NCBI RefSeq assembly: GCF_002865645.1
Contig: NW_020194521.1
Coordinates: forward strand, 1-64,000
DNA length: 64,000 nt
Direction of reading: 5' to 3'
Source of the DNA: Hyaloscypha bicolor E
Taxonomy: Eukaryota > Ascomycota > Leotiomycetes > Helotiales > Hyaloscyphaceae
The position numbers and the translations under genes are program-made. The stretch's first letter is position 1. Each line of letters starts with the position of its first letter. The notes below the pieces were generated by a model. The model searched no databases, was not told the DNA's origin, and saw only the letters and a list, made by a program, of their open reading frames with translations. Below, one piece after another: positions 23,450-37,870 of the stretch.

Positions 23450-24999
23450 CCCTATTAACTTAAAAAATAGTATAAAAGAAGAGAAATTATATAGGAAATA
23501 TATAAAAGATAAGGTATATAAATATACTAAAGATATTAGGGAAAATATAAAGTAAGTATTAATAGAAAAAAAGTTAGAATAATAGGATTAAGAAATAATT
23601 TAGAATAAGATATTACTTCTTCCGAAACTAATTCGTATTTCTTTTAAAAGCTAATTATATTTATTTAGTATCTATTAGAATTGACTTTAAATAGTATAAA
23701 ACTATTTAGTTATTTGGGACTTTAAAGTAATATCTATATTAATAAAGGTAATACCAAAAATATTAAAGTATATAGAAAAAAAAACTATAAAATAATATAA
23801 ATAGGGTTTATAGTATTATTATTGAGTTTGAAATAGTTAATATTAAAATTAATATAGAATATAGAAAGATTAGGTATTCCGAATTAGTATTAAGGATATA
23901 AGAATTATTCAGACAATATTTAATAGCAAGAAATAGATTAATAGTAAGAATTAATGAATTATACTAGCTTTTTAAAAAAGTAATTAGTTCCCGGTAATAA
24001 AACGGTATCTTAATTAGGAAATGGATTCTATATAAGAGAAGTTTTCTTTATATAGAAGTAGGAATATATAATATACTAACTAAGCCTTAGTATAAGTTTT
24101 GAGAGTAACTATAGTTATATTAAAGAGGAAATAGATTTTCTAATATAAGATAGGCTTTAAATAGGCAGATCTAGTTTATCTAATATCTAATAGATTCCCA
24201 GAATTATATATTATTAAGTACTTTCGGAAATAACTATTAGATTTAATAAGGTTTTCCTTTTCTCTTATAAGACTTCTAGTTTAGCTATTTCGTCTATATA
24301 TAACTCCTAATTAGGAAGTTTATTTGGGTATTATAAGGAAACTTATAATAGTAGTTTAAGTTAAAATCGAGATCTATAGTTATTATAGTCGAGCTTTAGA
24401 CTAGTATAAGTTATAAGAATAGCTAGTTAAAAAGGCAAGTAGAGCCTTTAAAAGGTTTCTAGTTTAGTAAGATATATATAAAAGACCCCTTTCTTTTTTC
24501 TCTTTTTTCCCTAATTCTAAATATAATTACTATTTATTATTATAGTTTGAAGTCAAGAGTCTATAAAGTAATTTTTTAATCCCCTATTCATTTTTATACT
24601 AAAAGAAATCCTTTATATTTAATTCCCAAGATCTAGTAATAGAATTTTATATATTAAGAATACTATCTAGTAATAGTAATTAGATAATAGTAAGAAATAA
24701 GTAATAGTAAAGCTTGTCCGATTTCCAGAATAATAGTCTAACAATAATATTCTCTAAAGATTATAAATATTAGTTAGAAAGAAAAAATAAAAGATATATA
24801 AAGAATCGAAAATAATAAGCTTTACTTCAGGTTAAGAAGAGCTCCTATTATTAGATACTTCCTTCTAATCTTCTATAAAGGAAATATACTTTGCTTTCTC
24901 TAATTCCGGTAATTCTGGAATATATATAATAATACTAGTAGCTTTCTCGATTTCCTAAATACTATTTTACTTATAGTACTTTATAATTATTTCTCTTTC
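23450..24999. other. spacer of element A between pol and accessory relic
   Basis: About 1.5 kb of RIP-degraded sequence in which I see no recognisable product. Open stretches on the plus strand near 23600-24400 are not convincing. Confidence 0.5.
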
Positions 25000-27900
25000 T
25001 AGTTCTATATCTATTTTAAAATATTTATTTATAGATATATATTTATTATTAACTTTATTATTAGGGAAATACCAGAATCTATTTCTTTTAATAAACTACT
25101 TAAGTTAATTCCCGATATATATTCTTTAGAGTATAGTACTATTAAGTTCTTCTAGTATATAGTATCCTTTTAGTTAATCTATATATCTTACTCTATATAG
25201 GCCAAGCTAGTAATATAATAACTTTATATTCTTTAACTTATCTTAATCTATTAATTTAATATTATATATAAAAACCAGATCCTTTTCGGAAATAGGCTTT
25301 AAATAAATCTAGTAGGTAGTATTAAATTACTTCTTTTTCTTTTAGTATCTTCTATTTTTCTTTATTCTAGCTTCTTTAATATCTTTATCTCTTATTTATA
25401 TTTGCTTTATATATATCTCTAGAAGCATTTCTCTATTATAGACTTTATTTTATTTAAATATTCTTTAGATTAGAAAGTATATTTCTATAAATAGTACTAC
25501 TTCCCTGCTATAAACTATATAAAAGAAAATAAATCCAGTTAGTTTATATATAGTAACTTAATTAGTAAATAGAATATATAATAGTAAATCTATCTAAGGC
25601 TTCTTTTTACCTATTATAAGTACTATAAATACTTAAATAATTAGTTAATATTCTTTTTTAATTATATTATTTCCTTTAGAATTATAGGCCAAAATAATAA
25701 TTCTATTAATTCCTAGTTTATTAAGTTCCTGAATTACTACTTCTTTGAATTCCGATCTGCTATTTACCTTAAGCTACCTAAATAAACTATACTTATAAAT
25801 AATTTCTTCCCAAATAAACTTAGTAACCTTCTTACTAGTTAGGTTCTTTAAAGATCTAGCTTTAACTTATCCTGAGAAGTTATCTCTGGTAATAACTAAT
25901 AAATTATATCCTTTATAGTCTAGTAGTTTAATTATATTAATTCCAAGGTAATAGAAAAGAGATATAGCTTTTATTAAATATAAAGCTTCTTTTTATTTTC
26001 TTTTGTTTTTATACTAATAGACCTTATAGGTATTAATATACTTCTATATATAGTTATAGTAATCTTCCTAGTAATAGTAACTAGCTATTAAGTAAAAGGT
26101 ATTTTCTTTTCCGGTATATCTAATCTTATTATATAGCTCTTTAATAATAATTTCTCTTTATTCTTAATTATTAATAATAAGTTAAGATAGGTATACTTTA
26201 GATATAACTTTCTATAGTAATTAATTTCTTATACTATAATTCAAAGCTTTTCTACTTAACTTTCGAAACTTGGCTCTAGATATTTCTTTTAGTCTAAAAA
26301 GTATTATAAGGTATTATATAATATTCTAATATTATTCGGAATAGCTATTATCTAAGAAATCTAGTAAAATAATCGGGTTATTAAATAAAATATATAAGTT
26401 AGTATTATTATTTACTATTTTACTAGTAGTTATATATAAAAGACTATAGCCCTTATTATATAACTTCCGGATTTTATTATTTTTTAATATTACTAATTCG
26501 CTTCCAGATATAGTAAGGCTTTAATTATTAATCTCTAGTAACTAAATACTATTATTCAAATATCTAGTAAAGGTCTTAAAAGTCGGATTTCTTAAAATAA
26601 TATTATATAACTAAACTAGAACTACTTTCTTTATCCGAATTTTCTGCCTAATAAATACTATTCTAATAGTATTAAGCTCTATTACTAACTATTTATTAAT
26701 ATTCTCATTATCTTTAGTATTACCTTCTTATTATAAATATCTTAATAATTTATTAGTAGTAGTATACTTGATTTCCTTAATATACTTGATTTTAAAGTCA
26801 AATAACTAAATCTATACTAGCTAGTAAGTAACTAGAGCTTTAGGAAGATCTATAGCTACTTTGCTTAGCTATATAATAAGCGTATTAGTATCTAGTTTAA
26901 GGATAAAGTAAACTTTATATAGCCAGAATTATACTTTCTATAGATATTTTACTAGTCTTTAGTATTCTCTTTTAGTAATATTATATTTCTATTTAGTATT
27001 ATTTTAGATTCCAGACTTATATTATATAATTTTCTTTTTCCCTTTATTATTATATTAACTAAGAATTCCGTTCTATTTTTCTAAGCTAGTATTTACTACT
27101 AATATAATTATTTCCTAACTTTCTAATAAATTATAATATAACTTATAAAATATTAAAGTAATAATAAGCTTTTCCTAAAGAATTCATATAGCTTACTTTT
27201 ATTTATTATTCCAGTTCTATATTATACTCTTTCTTATTAAATAATAAATGGGTTTAGTAATAATTATAAAGCCTTTAATCCAAATATAATAGTAAATAAT
27301 AATTCCGATAAATACCTTACCTTTAGTTATACTATTATAATACTCTTATCTCAAGATCTTAGTAATTCCTAAATTCGAAAGGCTTCTTTTAAGTATTCTA
27401 TAGATAAAGCCAATAATAACTATATTATTATAATAGAACTATAATTTTTCTCTTATACTAGCTCTGGCTTATTTAACTTTATTTAAGGTTATATCCAGGT
27501 TTTAAAAGTATTCGAATATAAAACACTAAATTCCAGGTAAAATAAGCTATTTATTGTAGTCTATATAAGGTTCCTTAATTCTAATATTATTAATAAATAA
27601 TATAGTAATTTTAGGAAATAGATTCTCTAGAATAGTTATAATAACTTATATAAATTATATAATGAAATTAGTAGCTCCCTAAGATAGTATAGTTATTCTT
27701 AATAGCCCTAGAGGTATTATAAATATAGTTAAATCTCTATTATAAATATCTAGTATAAGTTAATTATATCTGGAAAAGAAATTAATTAAAAAAATATAAG
27801 TATATCTAGTAAATTTCTCCGAGATCTTATTAGTAAACAGAAATAGGTTAGTATCTTATAAGATTACTAAATTCATTTTTATAGTAGTATTAATTAGTTT

Positions 27901-30900
27901 ATAAGTTCTAGTAACCTTTTTTATAACTAAGAACTATGGATTTCGGTAAGGTCTATTATATTTCTTAAGAATTCTATAATCTAGGTATTTTAATAGTATT
28001 TTTACTATTACTAGTACTAGAGCTTTAGGATATAGGAAATTCTTCTCTTATTAGGCTTTATACTTAATAGTCTTAATTAGAATAGATAGGCTAATATTTT
28101 TATAGACTTTTCTTATTTCTTTTTAATTAAATATAATTATATTTTCTTAATTAATTATTAATTCTTGAAATATAGCCAGTTTCTTTTCCTAGAGCTAGTT
28201 TCTAATATCTAATTATTTAAGGTATTCCGAAATAAGTTATAAATCTCTTGAAATAGCTAATATTCTTAATAAAAAATAGTTCTTATATTTCCTAGTATAT
28301 TCCTATAAATATTCTCTAGTTTTAGATTTCTTAAACTAGTTCGGATATTTACTAGGGCCTTTTCTAGTTCTATTATTAGTATTTACTAGTTAAATCTTCT
28401 TATTCTTTATTTTATATATTCCTATAACTAGAAATAAACTATAGTTATTATTTTTTTCTTTAAGAGCTATAGCTATTTTCTCTAGTACTCTTTTTATCTA
28501 ATCTCCAAAATTTATAATTTTCCTACTTAGCTTCTTTCTAGTTAGGTATAGAGAGTATCTTTTTGTCTGGTATTTTAATATATCTTTCTTAAGCCCCTAT
28601 ATATTCCAGAATTCTTTCTAGTCTTAAGTTTAATATTTCTTAGCTTTGGGAATATATTCCTTTATTATTAGGAAATACTACTTTATCTTTTTTTTAGAAA
28701 TATCTTTATTTAATACCCTTTTTATTTCTTTTTCTATTAATTCCGGAACTACTTTTAATAATACTCTAATTAGAGCCTTTTTTACTTTAGTTTCTTTAAA
28801 AATATTATTAATTTTCTAAATTTCTAAATCCAAAATAAAAGAATCTATAAGAAACTCTAGTATCTTCCCGTTTCTTCTAATATTACTACTAGTTATAATA
28901 CCAGGCTCTATTTTTTCTTTTTACCTTTAGTTTCCTATTTTGTATTATTTAATTCTTTAATTCTAGAAGCTTAGTATTCTTAAACTATTACTTTCTTCTA
29001 CTTTCTGGTATTTTTTAAAAGTAAAATAATTATAATAATATAGGTATTCTAGTTATTTTTAGGATTAGTAAATTTTCTATCCTATAAACTATTACTTCTA
29101 TATATAATATTTATTTTTATCTTTACTAAAAACGATTAATTAAGTAGAATCTTTAGAGCCCCTTTAACTAGGAAAAATATATCTTTATATCCTACTTTAT
29201 TTATAACCTTAGCTCTAAGCTTTACTATTCCTGCAAATCCAAATTCTATTCTAATAGTAATAAATATTCAATAATCTATAGTATTATATATTACTTTACT
29301 AATATTTCTAGAGATCTTTTTAGGGAAAATATTAACTTTAGCTCTAGTATTAATTATTTCTTTATATTTAATACTTCCTTAAGGTTCTCGAAATACGAAC
29401 CGGAGATATAGAGTTCATATAATATATTTATAAGCTAGTAATATCCGAATATTAATACTATTGCCTTTAAATCAAATAATTCTATTAGTATTAGGTACCT
29501 GAGCTAGTATTTCTAATTCTTTAAATATTCTATTTATTATATAAGCTATAGCTACTAGTTCTATAGATTTCCTAGTATATCTAATTATACTTAATATAAT
29601 AATATTTCCTATTTATAAAATAGTAAAATAGAAAGTATTATTCTTAATCTATTAGTTCTAAAGTATAGTAGCTAGATCTAGTATTTTCAAGGTATTAATA
29701 AGTATTCTTGTTTTCTTCTAAGTCTTCGGAAATAGAATAGTTACTTTCTTTAGTAGTCTTATTAGAATATTATTAATTTCAGGAATTCTATACTTATTAT
29801 AGTTAAGAGTATATTAGATCCCTAATTTATTTTATTTATTCCCGGAAGTATTAATATCTATATTCTTAGCTAGGCCATTTCCTTATCTATTACTTCTTAG
29901 AATAGTATTCTTTTAGCCTCTTATATAAGATAGCTTTTCTTTTATTCTGGCTCGTTTTTAGAAAACCTCTTTAGCTATTTCTACTTCTTTTCTCTTTCTT
30001 CTTAATAAGGAACCTATTATAGTATTAATAGAAACGCTATTTATAGTCAAATCTTAGTATTATTTATTAATTCCAGAACCTAAAGTATTAGTAATTCTAA
30101 TATAATTTCCTCTAAGGCAAAGCGGCTATTTAGATTCCCTAGATATAACTTACTTGCTTTTATATATAGATCTCGGTTAGCTAGTTCTCTTTTTTCTTTC
30201 TTACCTAGTAAACTAGATATTTCCTATTAATCTCTAGATATTTTTGAGTTAAATATTTAAGTTATAATTAAATTCTCTTTCTCGAACTTAGGAAATAATT
30301 TAGTTAAACTACTAGTGCTTACTAGTAAGGAAAAAGGGAATACTTTCTTATTTAGGCTTAAATAGCCCTTTATATTATCTTTTATTAAATTAGTAAGTAT
30401 ATCTATAGTTTATAAGTTCTTTTATTAGTAAGTAATAGAACCAAGAGATATAAATATATTCTGAGTTAATATTATTATCCTTATTCCTATTATAATACCT
30501 ATAGCAAATTCGTTCTCTCGGTTCTAGGTTTATACTATAGGCCGTATTAACTTAAGTAGTATTTTCTGACTATACTTGAGACTAACTTCCTCTAGAATAT
30601 AGTTATTTAGACCCTTTACCTATTTTAGCTTAATTACTATAGCCGCTATAGTATTCTCTATAACCTCTATTATAACTTCTAGTATATTCTTTCTGAAAAC
30701 TCGAATTATACTTACTAGGCTATTAATACTATTATACTTACTATAGTTAGCTAGGCTATATAAGCAGGCTACGGATATTTTCCCGAATTATAATAGTAGC
30801 TATATTAAATTATCTTTATAAGTCCTCTTAAGTTATAGTAATAATAAATAGTTTTTCCAGACTTCTTATTAGCTAGTTAATATTATCTCTCTTGGGTTTA

Positions 30901-32690
30901 TTACTTTTAGTAGGTTTTATATAATTAGCTATAGACTGGGTTCTTTTCTTATTTATACCTATAATAGCTTCAGGAAATATAATAGAAGAAACCGGTAAGA
31001 AATAATCGTTTTCTGGTTTAGGAACTATATTATAGATTATTATATCCAAGTATTCTTATCTAAATCTAGATATATCTAAGTTATTAGTAATATTAAAATA
31101 ATATTTCTTTTCTTTATACTAATAGAATATTATTATCTTCTTATATATTTTACTATATTTATAGATAGAAATGTCTATAGGCTTAAAGTTTATATTCTTA
31201 AGAATATAATCTCTTACTAGAATAAATAATTCCCTTATAAATTCTTAATACTAAATAATTTTATCTATTTCTTTTTTTTTAATAACTTCTTTAATACTTT
31301 ATTAAATATATTAATATAAGACTTAGATAAGATTTCTTTATTCTGGGCTTATATAATAATCTAATTAAGAAAGTTATAGCTAATTTTAAGTATTTTCTAG
31401 TTATATTTTCGGAATTTCTTTAGTAAGGCCTTAAAGAATTTAGTCTCCTGGTAATCTCCCGGATTATTAGTATAGTACTCCGGTATAGCCTTAATCTAAT
31501 TCTTATAAATAGAAGAGATATAATAGATAATTTTCTTTTTTTTAGTATTATCGGAAATATAATAGTTCTTATATATATCCGTATATTATTCCAAGAATAT
31601 AGAGATATTATTTCCTTGAAATTATAATATTTTAGAAGCTCCTATAAGTGGCAGGTTTAAATCCGGTACTAGTATATACTTATTCTTAGCTATATTAATC
31701 TTAATAATTTCTTTTATAATTAATTATAGAGTTTCTATATCTGAGATTTCTACTAATAAGATTCCTAAAGAACTAACTTCCCGTTTAAGTATATTTTTTG
31801 GTTTAAGAACCGGAATTAGGGAAAAACTAGTTAATAATAATAGATATAATCGAGGTTCGAGTTTTAGTATTAGTAGTAATAAGGTAGTAGCTTTTCTAGT
31901 CTTATTCCTATTACTTATACTCTCTTTCCTATTTCTTTAGCTTAATACTTATAGTATTTTCCCTTAATTTCGCTAAACTAGGTATATTTATTAATATTAT
32001 TAAAGGTAATAATAAAAATAATAAATATGATTTTACTAATTTTTCTAACTTTTCTAAATTCTCTTTTCTTTTTCTACTTAGTATCTATTTCTTTCTCTAG
32101 AAGCTTCTCTAGTTTATCTATATAATTTCTCATTTCCGATTTCTTTTTAATTCTTATTTCCGATTCCAGTTTGCTATTCTATTTAAATTTGAGGGTATTT
32201 CCTCTTTTAGATATCTTTTTTGGACTTAGGAGCAAGCTTTATTACTAAGATAAAAGCTACTTTAATTCCGGCTTTTATTATAACTAAAAATAATATATAA
32301 ATTAATAATATAACTTTATTTCCGAGTACTAAAGTCTAATTCTAACTAAGGTCTAACTTATATTATCTTAGTATAATATTTCTTATTTTATTTCCTTTAC
32401 CTCTTTTCCTTTTATAGTTAGCCTCTATTTCTATTACTCCTATATACTATACTAGTAACTATATCTTATAGCTAACCCGTATTTAAGTTACTAGATATAT
32501 CGGAAATTAATATAAGATACTGAGATTAATACTTATATATCCTTAATATTTCGGCCTTAGGCTTAAAATATTATAATAGCTCTTTTCTCCCTTAACTTAC
32601 TAAGCTAATAATCCGCCTTATAAATACCCCTTAGAACTTTATAAGAATATTACCTTAACTATAAAGTTTCTATTCTCCCTGTATTACTTA
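25000..32690 (-). pseudogene. gag-pol of element A (RIP-degraded)
   Basis: The minus strand reads as one long Gypsy polyprotein relic. Upstream of reverse transcriptase is a basic stretch around 28000-29200 that I could not subdivide. Reverse transcriptase runs from about 27965 to 27480. It has RPYRNP*FLVIKKVTRTYKL, a segment ILENL, and FINNIRVKE in place of the catalytic FIDDIRVKG. RNase H ends near 26735-26850 with a block reading QLFDFKIKYIKE (family 'LFDFDVKHVPG'). Integrase should occupy about 26500-25000 by position. I did not pin down its HHCC or DDE residues. Same pol clade as the relic at 49900-52700. Inactive. Confidence 0.85.
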
Positions 32691-32700
32691 CTATAAAATA

Positions 32701-33003
32701 TATAAAAGGGAAACTATAATAAGACAAAAACCCATATAAAGTATACTAGAGTATAAAACGTAACTTAATAGTAAAATAATAAATCAAAAGCGTAAATAGT
32801 AAAGCATAAATAGTATATAGTATATAATAGCTTAATTAATTAAATACTTATAAAGGATTATTCTCTAAGTCTATAGAAAAACTAGCTTTCTTATATGATT
32901 TCCGCAAGTCACATATAAAAGGCCGCGGCCTTTACTATATAACCTAAACCTCAAAACCGCCAAAATAATATGATTTTTGACGAGTACGGCCTGCCGTACC
33001 ATA
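32701..33003 (-). repeat. 5' LTR of element A
   Basis: It is 303 bp and aligns end to end with 19642-19944. The start is degraded from TGTGGGAGGG to TATAAAAGGG. It ends GTACCATA, followed by CTAG at 33004-33007. The GTACGGC/GCCGTAC palindrome is intact. Confidence 0.93.
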
Positions 33004-33099
33004 CTAGTCAAGTACTCTTCATACTACCTAATTAGGAGAAGAAAATAGAACTTAGATACCCCTAGAACTAGCGGGTAGGATAATAATAATAGAGAAATT

Positions 33100-36000
33100 G
33101 GCAGCGGCTTGGTATTATATTACTGAGTTAGAAATAGAGATATAATAGAGAGAAGATCTAGAGAAGCTAGAAGCTCAGATCTATTATCTTAAAGATATTC
33201 GGATACCCGGTATAGAATCCGTTATACTCCCGGTAGTACCCTTGGTTCGGAGGGCTCTAAAAACCCGAGAACTATCTACTTACTAGAGAAAGAGTATTAA
33301 AGAAGCCCAGGACTTCTTTTATTAGATAGAGTTAAAGTAATATAAAAACGGCAGAATTACCTGGGCTACTAATATAATAAAGGTTATATATTATACTTCC
33401 TGTTTTAAGAATATAGCCAGGAATATCTGGAAGTATAAGGAGTAATTAGTAGGTATTAATATTATAAATTAGGAGATCTTTATTAAATTTATAAAGAATT
33501 CTATCTTAGATCCAGAGAACTATAATAATAATACTCTTATTAAGTTTAAGGATACTAAATAATAGCTAGGCCAGAGTATCTAAAGCTTTATATCTTATTT
33601 AGATAGCCTATTAGATAACTTGGGATATACGGAATTACCGCAAGAGTAGGATAACTTATTTAGTAATTTAAGATAGGAGATTCGGAATAAGATTAATTAT
33701 TAAGGAAATACTTTATAAAAAAAAAGAAGCTTATCTCTATAGCTATAAGAATTGAGAATAATTTAAACCTATTTACTTAATAGAAATATAATAATAAGCT
33801 AATAAGATAGTAAAAGAAAGGAAATAGGAAAAAAGAAAAGAGAAATAATAAAGGAAAATAAAAGAGAAATATATCCCTATTATAAGATTTATAAAACCGG
33901 AATAATAAGGATATAGTAATAGGATCTAATATAATACTCATATTAGGATTTATAAGACCAGATATAATTTGCTTTACTTATTAAAAAGAGGATTACTATA
34001 TTACTACTTACCCTAATTAAAAGAAACTAACTTACTATAATTATAATAAGTCTAGCTATAAAGTATATAAGTATCCAGAACTAAAGAAGCCGGGAAACGG
34101 GTATATCCTATAGTAATTATACTCGTTTATATTATAGAAGGCAAGGCCCCTAAAACAAGAATAGTAATTAAGGTTACTATTAAAATAATAAAAGGTAGAT
34201 AAAGAATTAGAATATTAGTAAACTCGGGTATAGAGGCTAATTATATAAAGAGGAGATTAGCTTTAGATATAGATATTTTATTAATATTAAGGGTAATTCC
34301 CTTATCCTTACTAGAGGAAAAAAGAATCTATTTATATAGAGATTATATTCTTGGGATTATTACTAAGAATATACTAGGGAACTAAAAGGAGGCTAATATA
34401 TACTTTATATTATATAATTTCGATCTGAATTATATTAATATAATACTTGGATTCCTATAGCTTTACTAAGTCGACTTCCTGATTTCCTTTAGGGAGGCAA
34501 TATAGAGATACTAGATTCGATTATAGAAGATTAAAGTTTTAAATATTAGAAAGTTTACTAAAATAGTAAAATATAAGATATATATTTTTTTATTAATTAC
34601 CTATTCTATAATAGATAGCTAAAGAGTTATTACTATTACTACTAATGAAATAGTTATACTTCCCAAAAAGTATTAGGACCTTTTCCAAGTATTCTCTATA
34701 GAGATTATAGGTATATTACCTAACTATTATATAATAGAGTATTATATAGATCTGGAACCAGGGTTCTAACTACTATATAGTCTTATATATACTTTATTAG
34801 AAAGGGAGCTTAAAGTTTTTCGGGAATATCTTAATACTAGCCTAGAGAAGAAATAGATCCGTTATTTTATTAGCCTAGCTAGTACTCTAATTATATTTAT
34901 TTCAAAAAAAGAAGGCGGCCTATATCTATATATTAACTACCGGAGTCTAAATAGGATTACTATTAAGAACTAAATACTATTACTACTTATTAGTAAGATT
35001 ATAGATAGGCTTTATAAAATAAAGATATATATAAAGCTAGATTTAAAGAATACTTACTATTAGTTATAAATATAAGAGAGTAATAAGTAAAAGATAGTAT
35101 TCCGAATATACTATAGATATTTTAAATACTATATTATATTCTTTAGACTATCTAATACTCCGGTAATATTCCAGGTATATATTAACTATATACTAGTAAG
35201 CCTTATAAATATTATCTATATAGTCTATCTAAATAATATTTTAATTTATTTAGAGGACCCAGAATAGTATATAGTAGTAGTCTAATATATATTCAAGCGG
35301 TTATAATAATACTAGCTCTTTATAAACTTAGTAAAATACGAGTTTAATATAAAAAAAGTAAAGTTCCTGGGGTTTATAATTAGCCCAGATAATATAGAAA
35401 TAGAAGCTAGTAGAATTATAGCTATTTGGGAATAGCCGGCCCTAAAGAATAATATTCGAGAAATTCAAGTATTTCTGGGTTTTACTAACTTCTACTAGAG
35501 GTTTATTTATAGATATTTTAGAATAATAAAAGAATTAACTAATTTATTAAAAACTAGTAGAAACCTATAATATTATTTTAGCTAGATAAATAAGGCAGAT
35601 AGGGCTTTTAAGGAGCTATAAATTATATTTATAATAGTACTAATTCTTTATTATTTTAACCTAGCCTTAAAAATTTATATAGAAATAAATACTTTAGGAT
35701 TTATAATTATAGGTATGATTTTCTAGCTCTTTAATAAAAGGGCAAAAGCCAGGTAATACCCTATTACCTTTATTTAAAAAAGATAATTATAATTAAGAAT
35801 AGATATAAGATATATAATTCTGAGCTCTTGGCTATTATTCTGGTATTCTATATCTAGTAGTATTACCTAGTATATATCCGGTATACTATTATTATTAAGA
35901 TAGATTATAATAACTTGAAATACTTTATAACTAAGAGAAAACTAAATAGTTAATAAATAAGATAGGTAGAGAAACTAGCTATTTTCGACTTTATCTTAGA

Positions 36001-37870
36001 GTATTAGCCGGGGTATAGTAACCCTACTAATAGGCTATTAAGAAGGCCAGACTTTATAGCAGGTATAGATAAAGATACTTTATTACCTATACTTTATAAT
36101 AAGCTATAGAATATAAAATAAAGAGCCCTATAGGTAGTAGTAATAGAATATTATACTATTCCTATAATGCCATAATTCAAGGCCTAAAAGAGAGAAGATA
36201 GGCACTTCTTAATTAGCGAGATACTAAGGAATTCCGAAAGGGAAGTCTATTTTAGTAATAAAGTAATACCGGAAATACTATTACTTAAGCCTATTACTAG
36301 TATAGCTAGTTATAAATAGTATATATTATAGATTCTAGCTATATAGATAACTAGGTCCGAAATAGTATATAAGAAAGGTAAAGAGATACTACTTGAACTA
36401 TTATTATAGTACTAAAGGCTTAATCCGTTAGTATAATACTAGTAGTATAAATAGTTCTTAAAGGAGACTTCTATTAGAGTTATTAAGACTTGAGAACTTA
36501 ATATATCTGGATTATTAAGATATTAGAATACTATCTATATACTAAATAAGCCGGCTCTTAAAAAAGAATTACTATAAGCTAACTATAATAATTCTATAAA
36601 TAGGTATTTTAGTACTAGTAAGATACTAGAGATTCTCTAGAGAAAGTACTTCTAGTAGAATATAAAAAAGAATATAAAAAACTATATTAGAACTTGCCCT
36701 ATATATTAATAGACTAAGGTAAAGAGATATCTATTATATAGTATACTTAGTTTATTTCCCTTTTCTTCCAAGCCATAGTAAGAAATTACTATAGACTTTA
36801 TTATAGGACTACCTTTTTCTAGGTTTTATAATAAGATATATAATTCTATACTTATTATTATTAATAGATATATGAAAATAGTATAATATATTCCGATTAC
36901 TAAAGAGATCTCGGCTCCTGAATTAGTAAAGCTATTTATATATTATATTATTAAAGACTTTAGTATACCTATAGGTATAACCTCTAATAAAGGATCTGTT
37001 TTTATAAGCAAGTTCTAGTTAAGTCTATACTTTTATTTAAAAGTTTAATAATAGCTAAGTATAGTATTCTACCCGCAAACTAATAGATAAATAGAGAATC
37101 TAAACCAAACTCTAGAATAGTACTTAAGGTACTATACTAGCTATTAGTAGAATAACTGGATAGTAAAGCTTACTTTTATAGAATTCACATATAATAACTC
37201 TATATATTTAATAATAAGAATTTCTTTATTCTATATATTATATAGATTCTATTCTAGTATTAAACTATATATTAAGGATAATATTCCAGAAAAAGAGGTA
37301 CCAGTAATATAGAAAAGAATATAGAGAATTTAAATAAAACGGGAAATACTAGAGAAATAATAATAAAAAGTAATAAATATATAGAAAAAGTACTATAATA
37401 AGAAATATATTAATAAGGAATTTAATATATATAATAAAGTCATACTTTATATAAAGAATATTTAATAGCTATAACCTAATATAAAGCTAGTAGACAGATA
37501 TCTTGGCTCCTTTAAAGTTCTGGAAGTTATAGGAATATATAGACAGATATACCGCTTGAAATTACTACTATTATATTAGATCTATAATATTTTCTATATT
37601 TCTCTTTTGAAATTATAGTACCCGCAAGCTAGTACTATAGTAGAACTAGAACCGATCGAGATTAAGGGCAAAGAAGAATTTAAGGTGAAATCTATTATAG
37701 CCTATAGGGAGAATAGAAAAGAAAGAGAATATCTCGTTTATTAGAAAGGCTATTTACTAGTAAATAATATATAGGAACTACTAAATAATCTAGAGAATAT
37801 AACTCAAGAATTATAAGAATACTTGAAAAAGAGTAATATTATAATACTATTAGCCAAATAGAGGTATAAA
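33100..37870 (+). pseudogene. gag-pol of element B (RIP-degraded)
   Basis: Plus-strand reading recovers a full chromovirus polyprotein. A zinc knuckle at 34030-34080 reads YYNYNK...YKVYKYPE with its Cys turned to Tyr. The protease core reads VNSGIEANYIKRR at about 34215 (family DSGA). Reverse transcriptase includes LYINYRSLNRITIKN near 34930 and YLNNILIY at 35223-35249, where the catalytic YLDD became YLNN. RNase H lies near 35650-36050 and ends at an RRPD block. Integrase includes EITIDFIIGLPFSRF near 36785 and PQTNR. A chromodomain-like YLVY*KGYLLVNNI*EL at about 37725-37790 has both Trp codons as TAG. Gag and pol are not clearly separated. It cannot be functional. Confidence 0.9.

Larger units (their letters stand above)
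19642..33003 (-). mobile_element. 13.36-kb Ty3/Gypsy element A, complete and RIP-degraded
   Basis: Two 303-bp LTRs (19642-19944 and 32701-33003) in the same orientation bound it. The 4-bp duplication CTAG lies at 19638-19641 and 33004-33007. On the minus strand it reads 5' LTR (right), gag-pol (about 32690-25000), a non-coding stretch (25000-23450), a long accessory coding relic (about 23020-19960), polypurine tract and 3' LTR (left). The element is inserted in the leader of element B in opposite orientation. At over 13 kb it is about twice the usual fungal Gypsy length. The excess is the accessory relic and its spacer. Confidence 0.92.

Noticed and set aside
19942..33003. GTACGGC/GCCGTAC palindrome as the end of a separate DNA transposon
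   Set aside because: It lies a few bases inside the LTR ends of element A in all three LTR copies and is part of the LTR.
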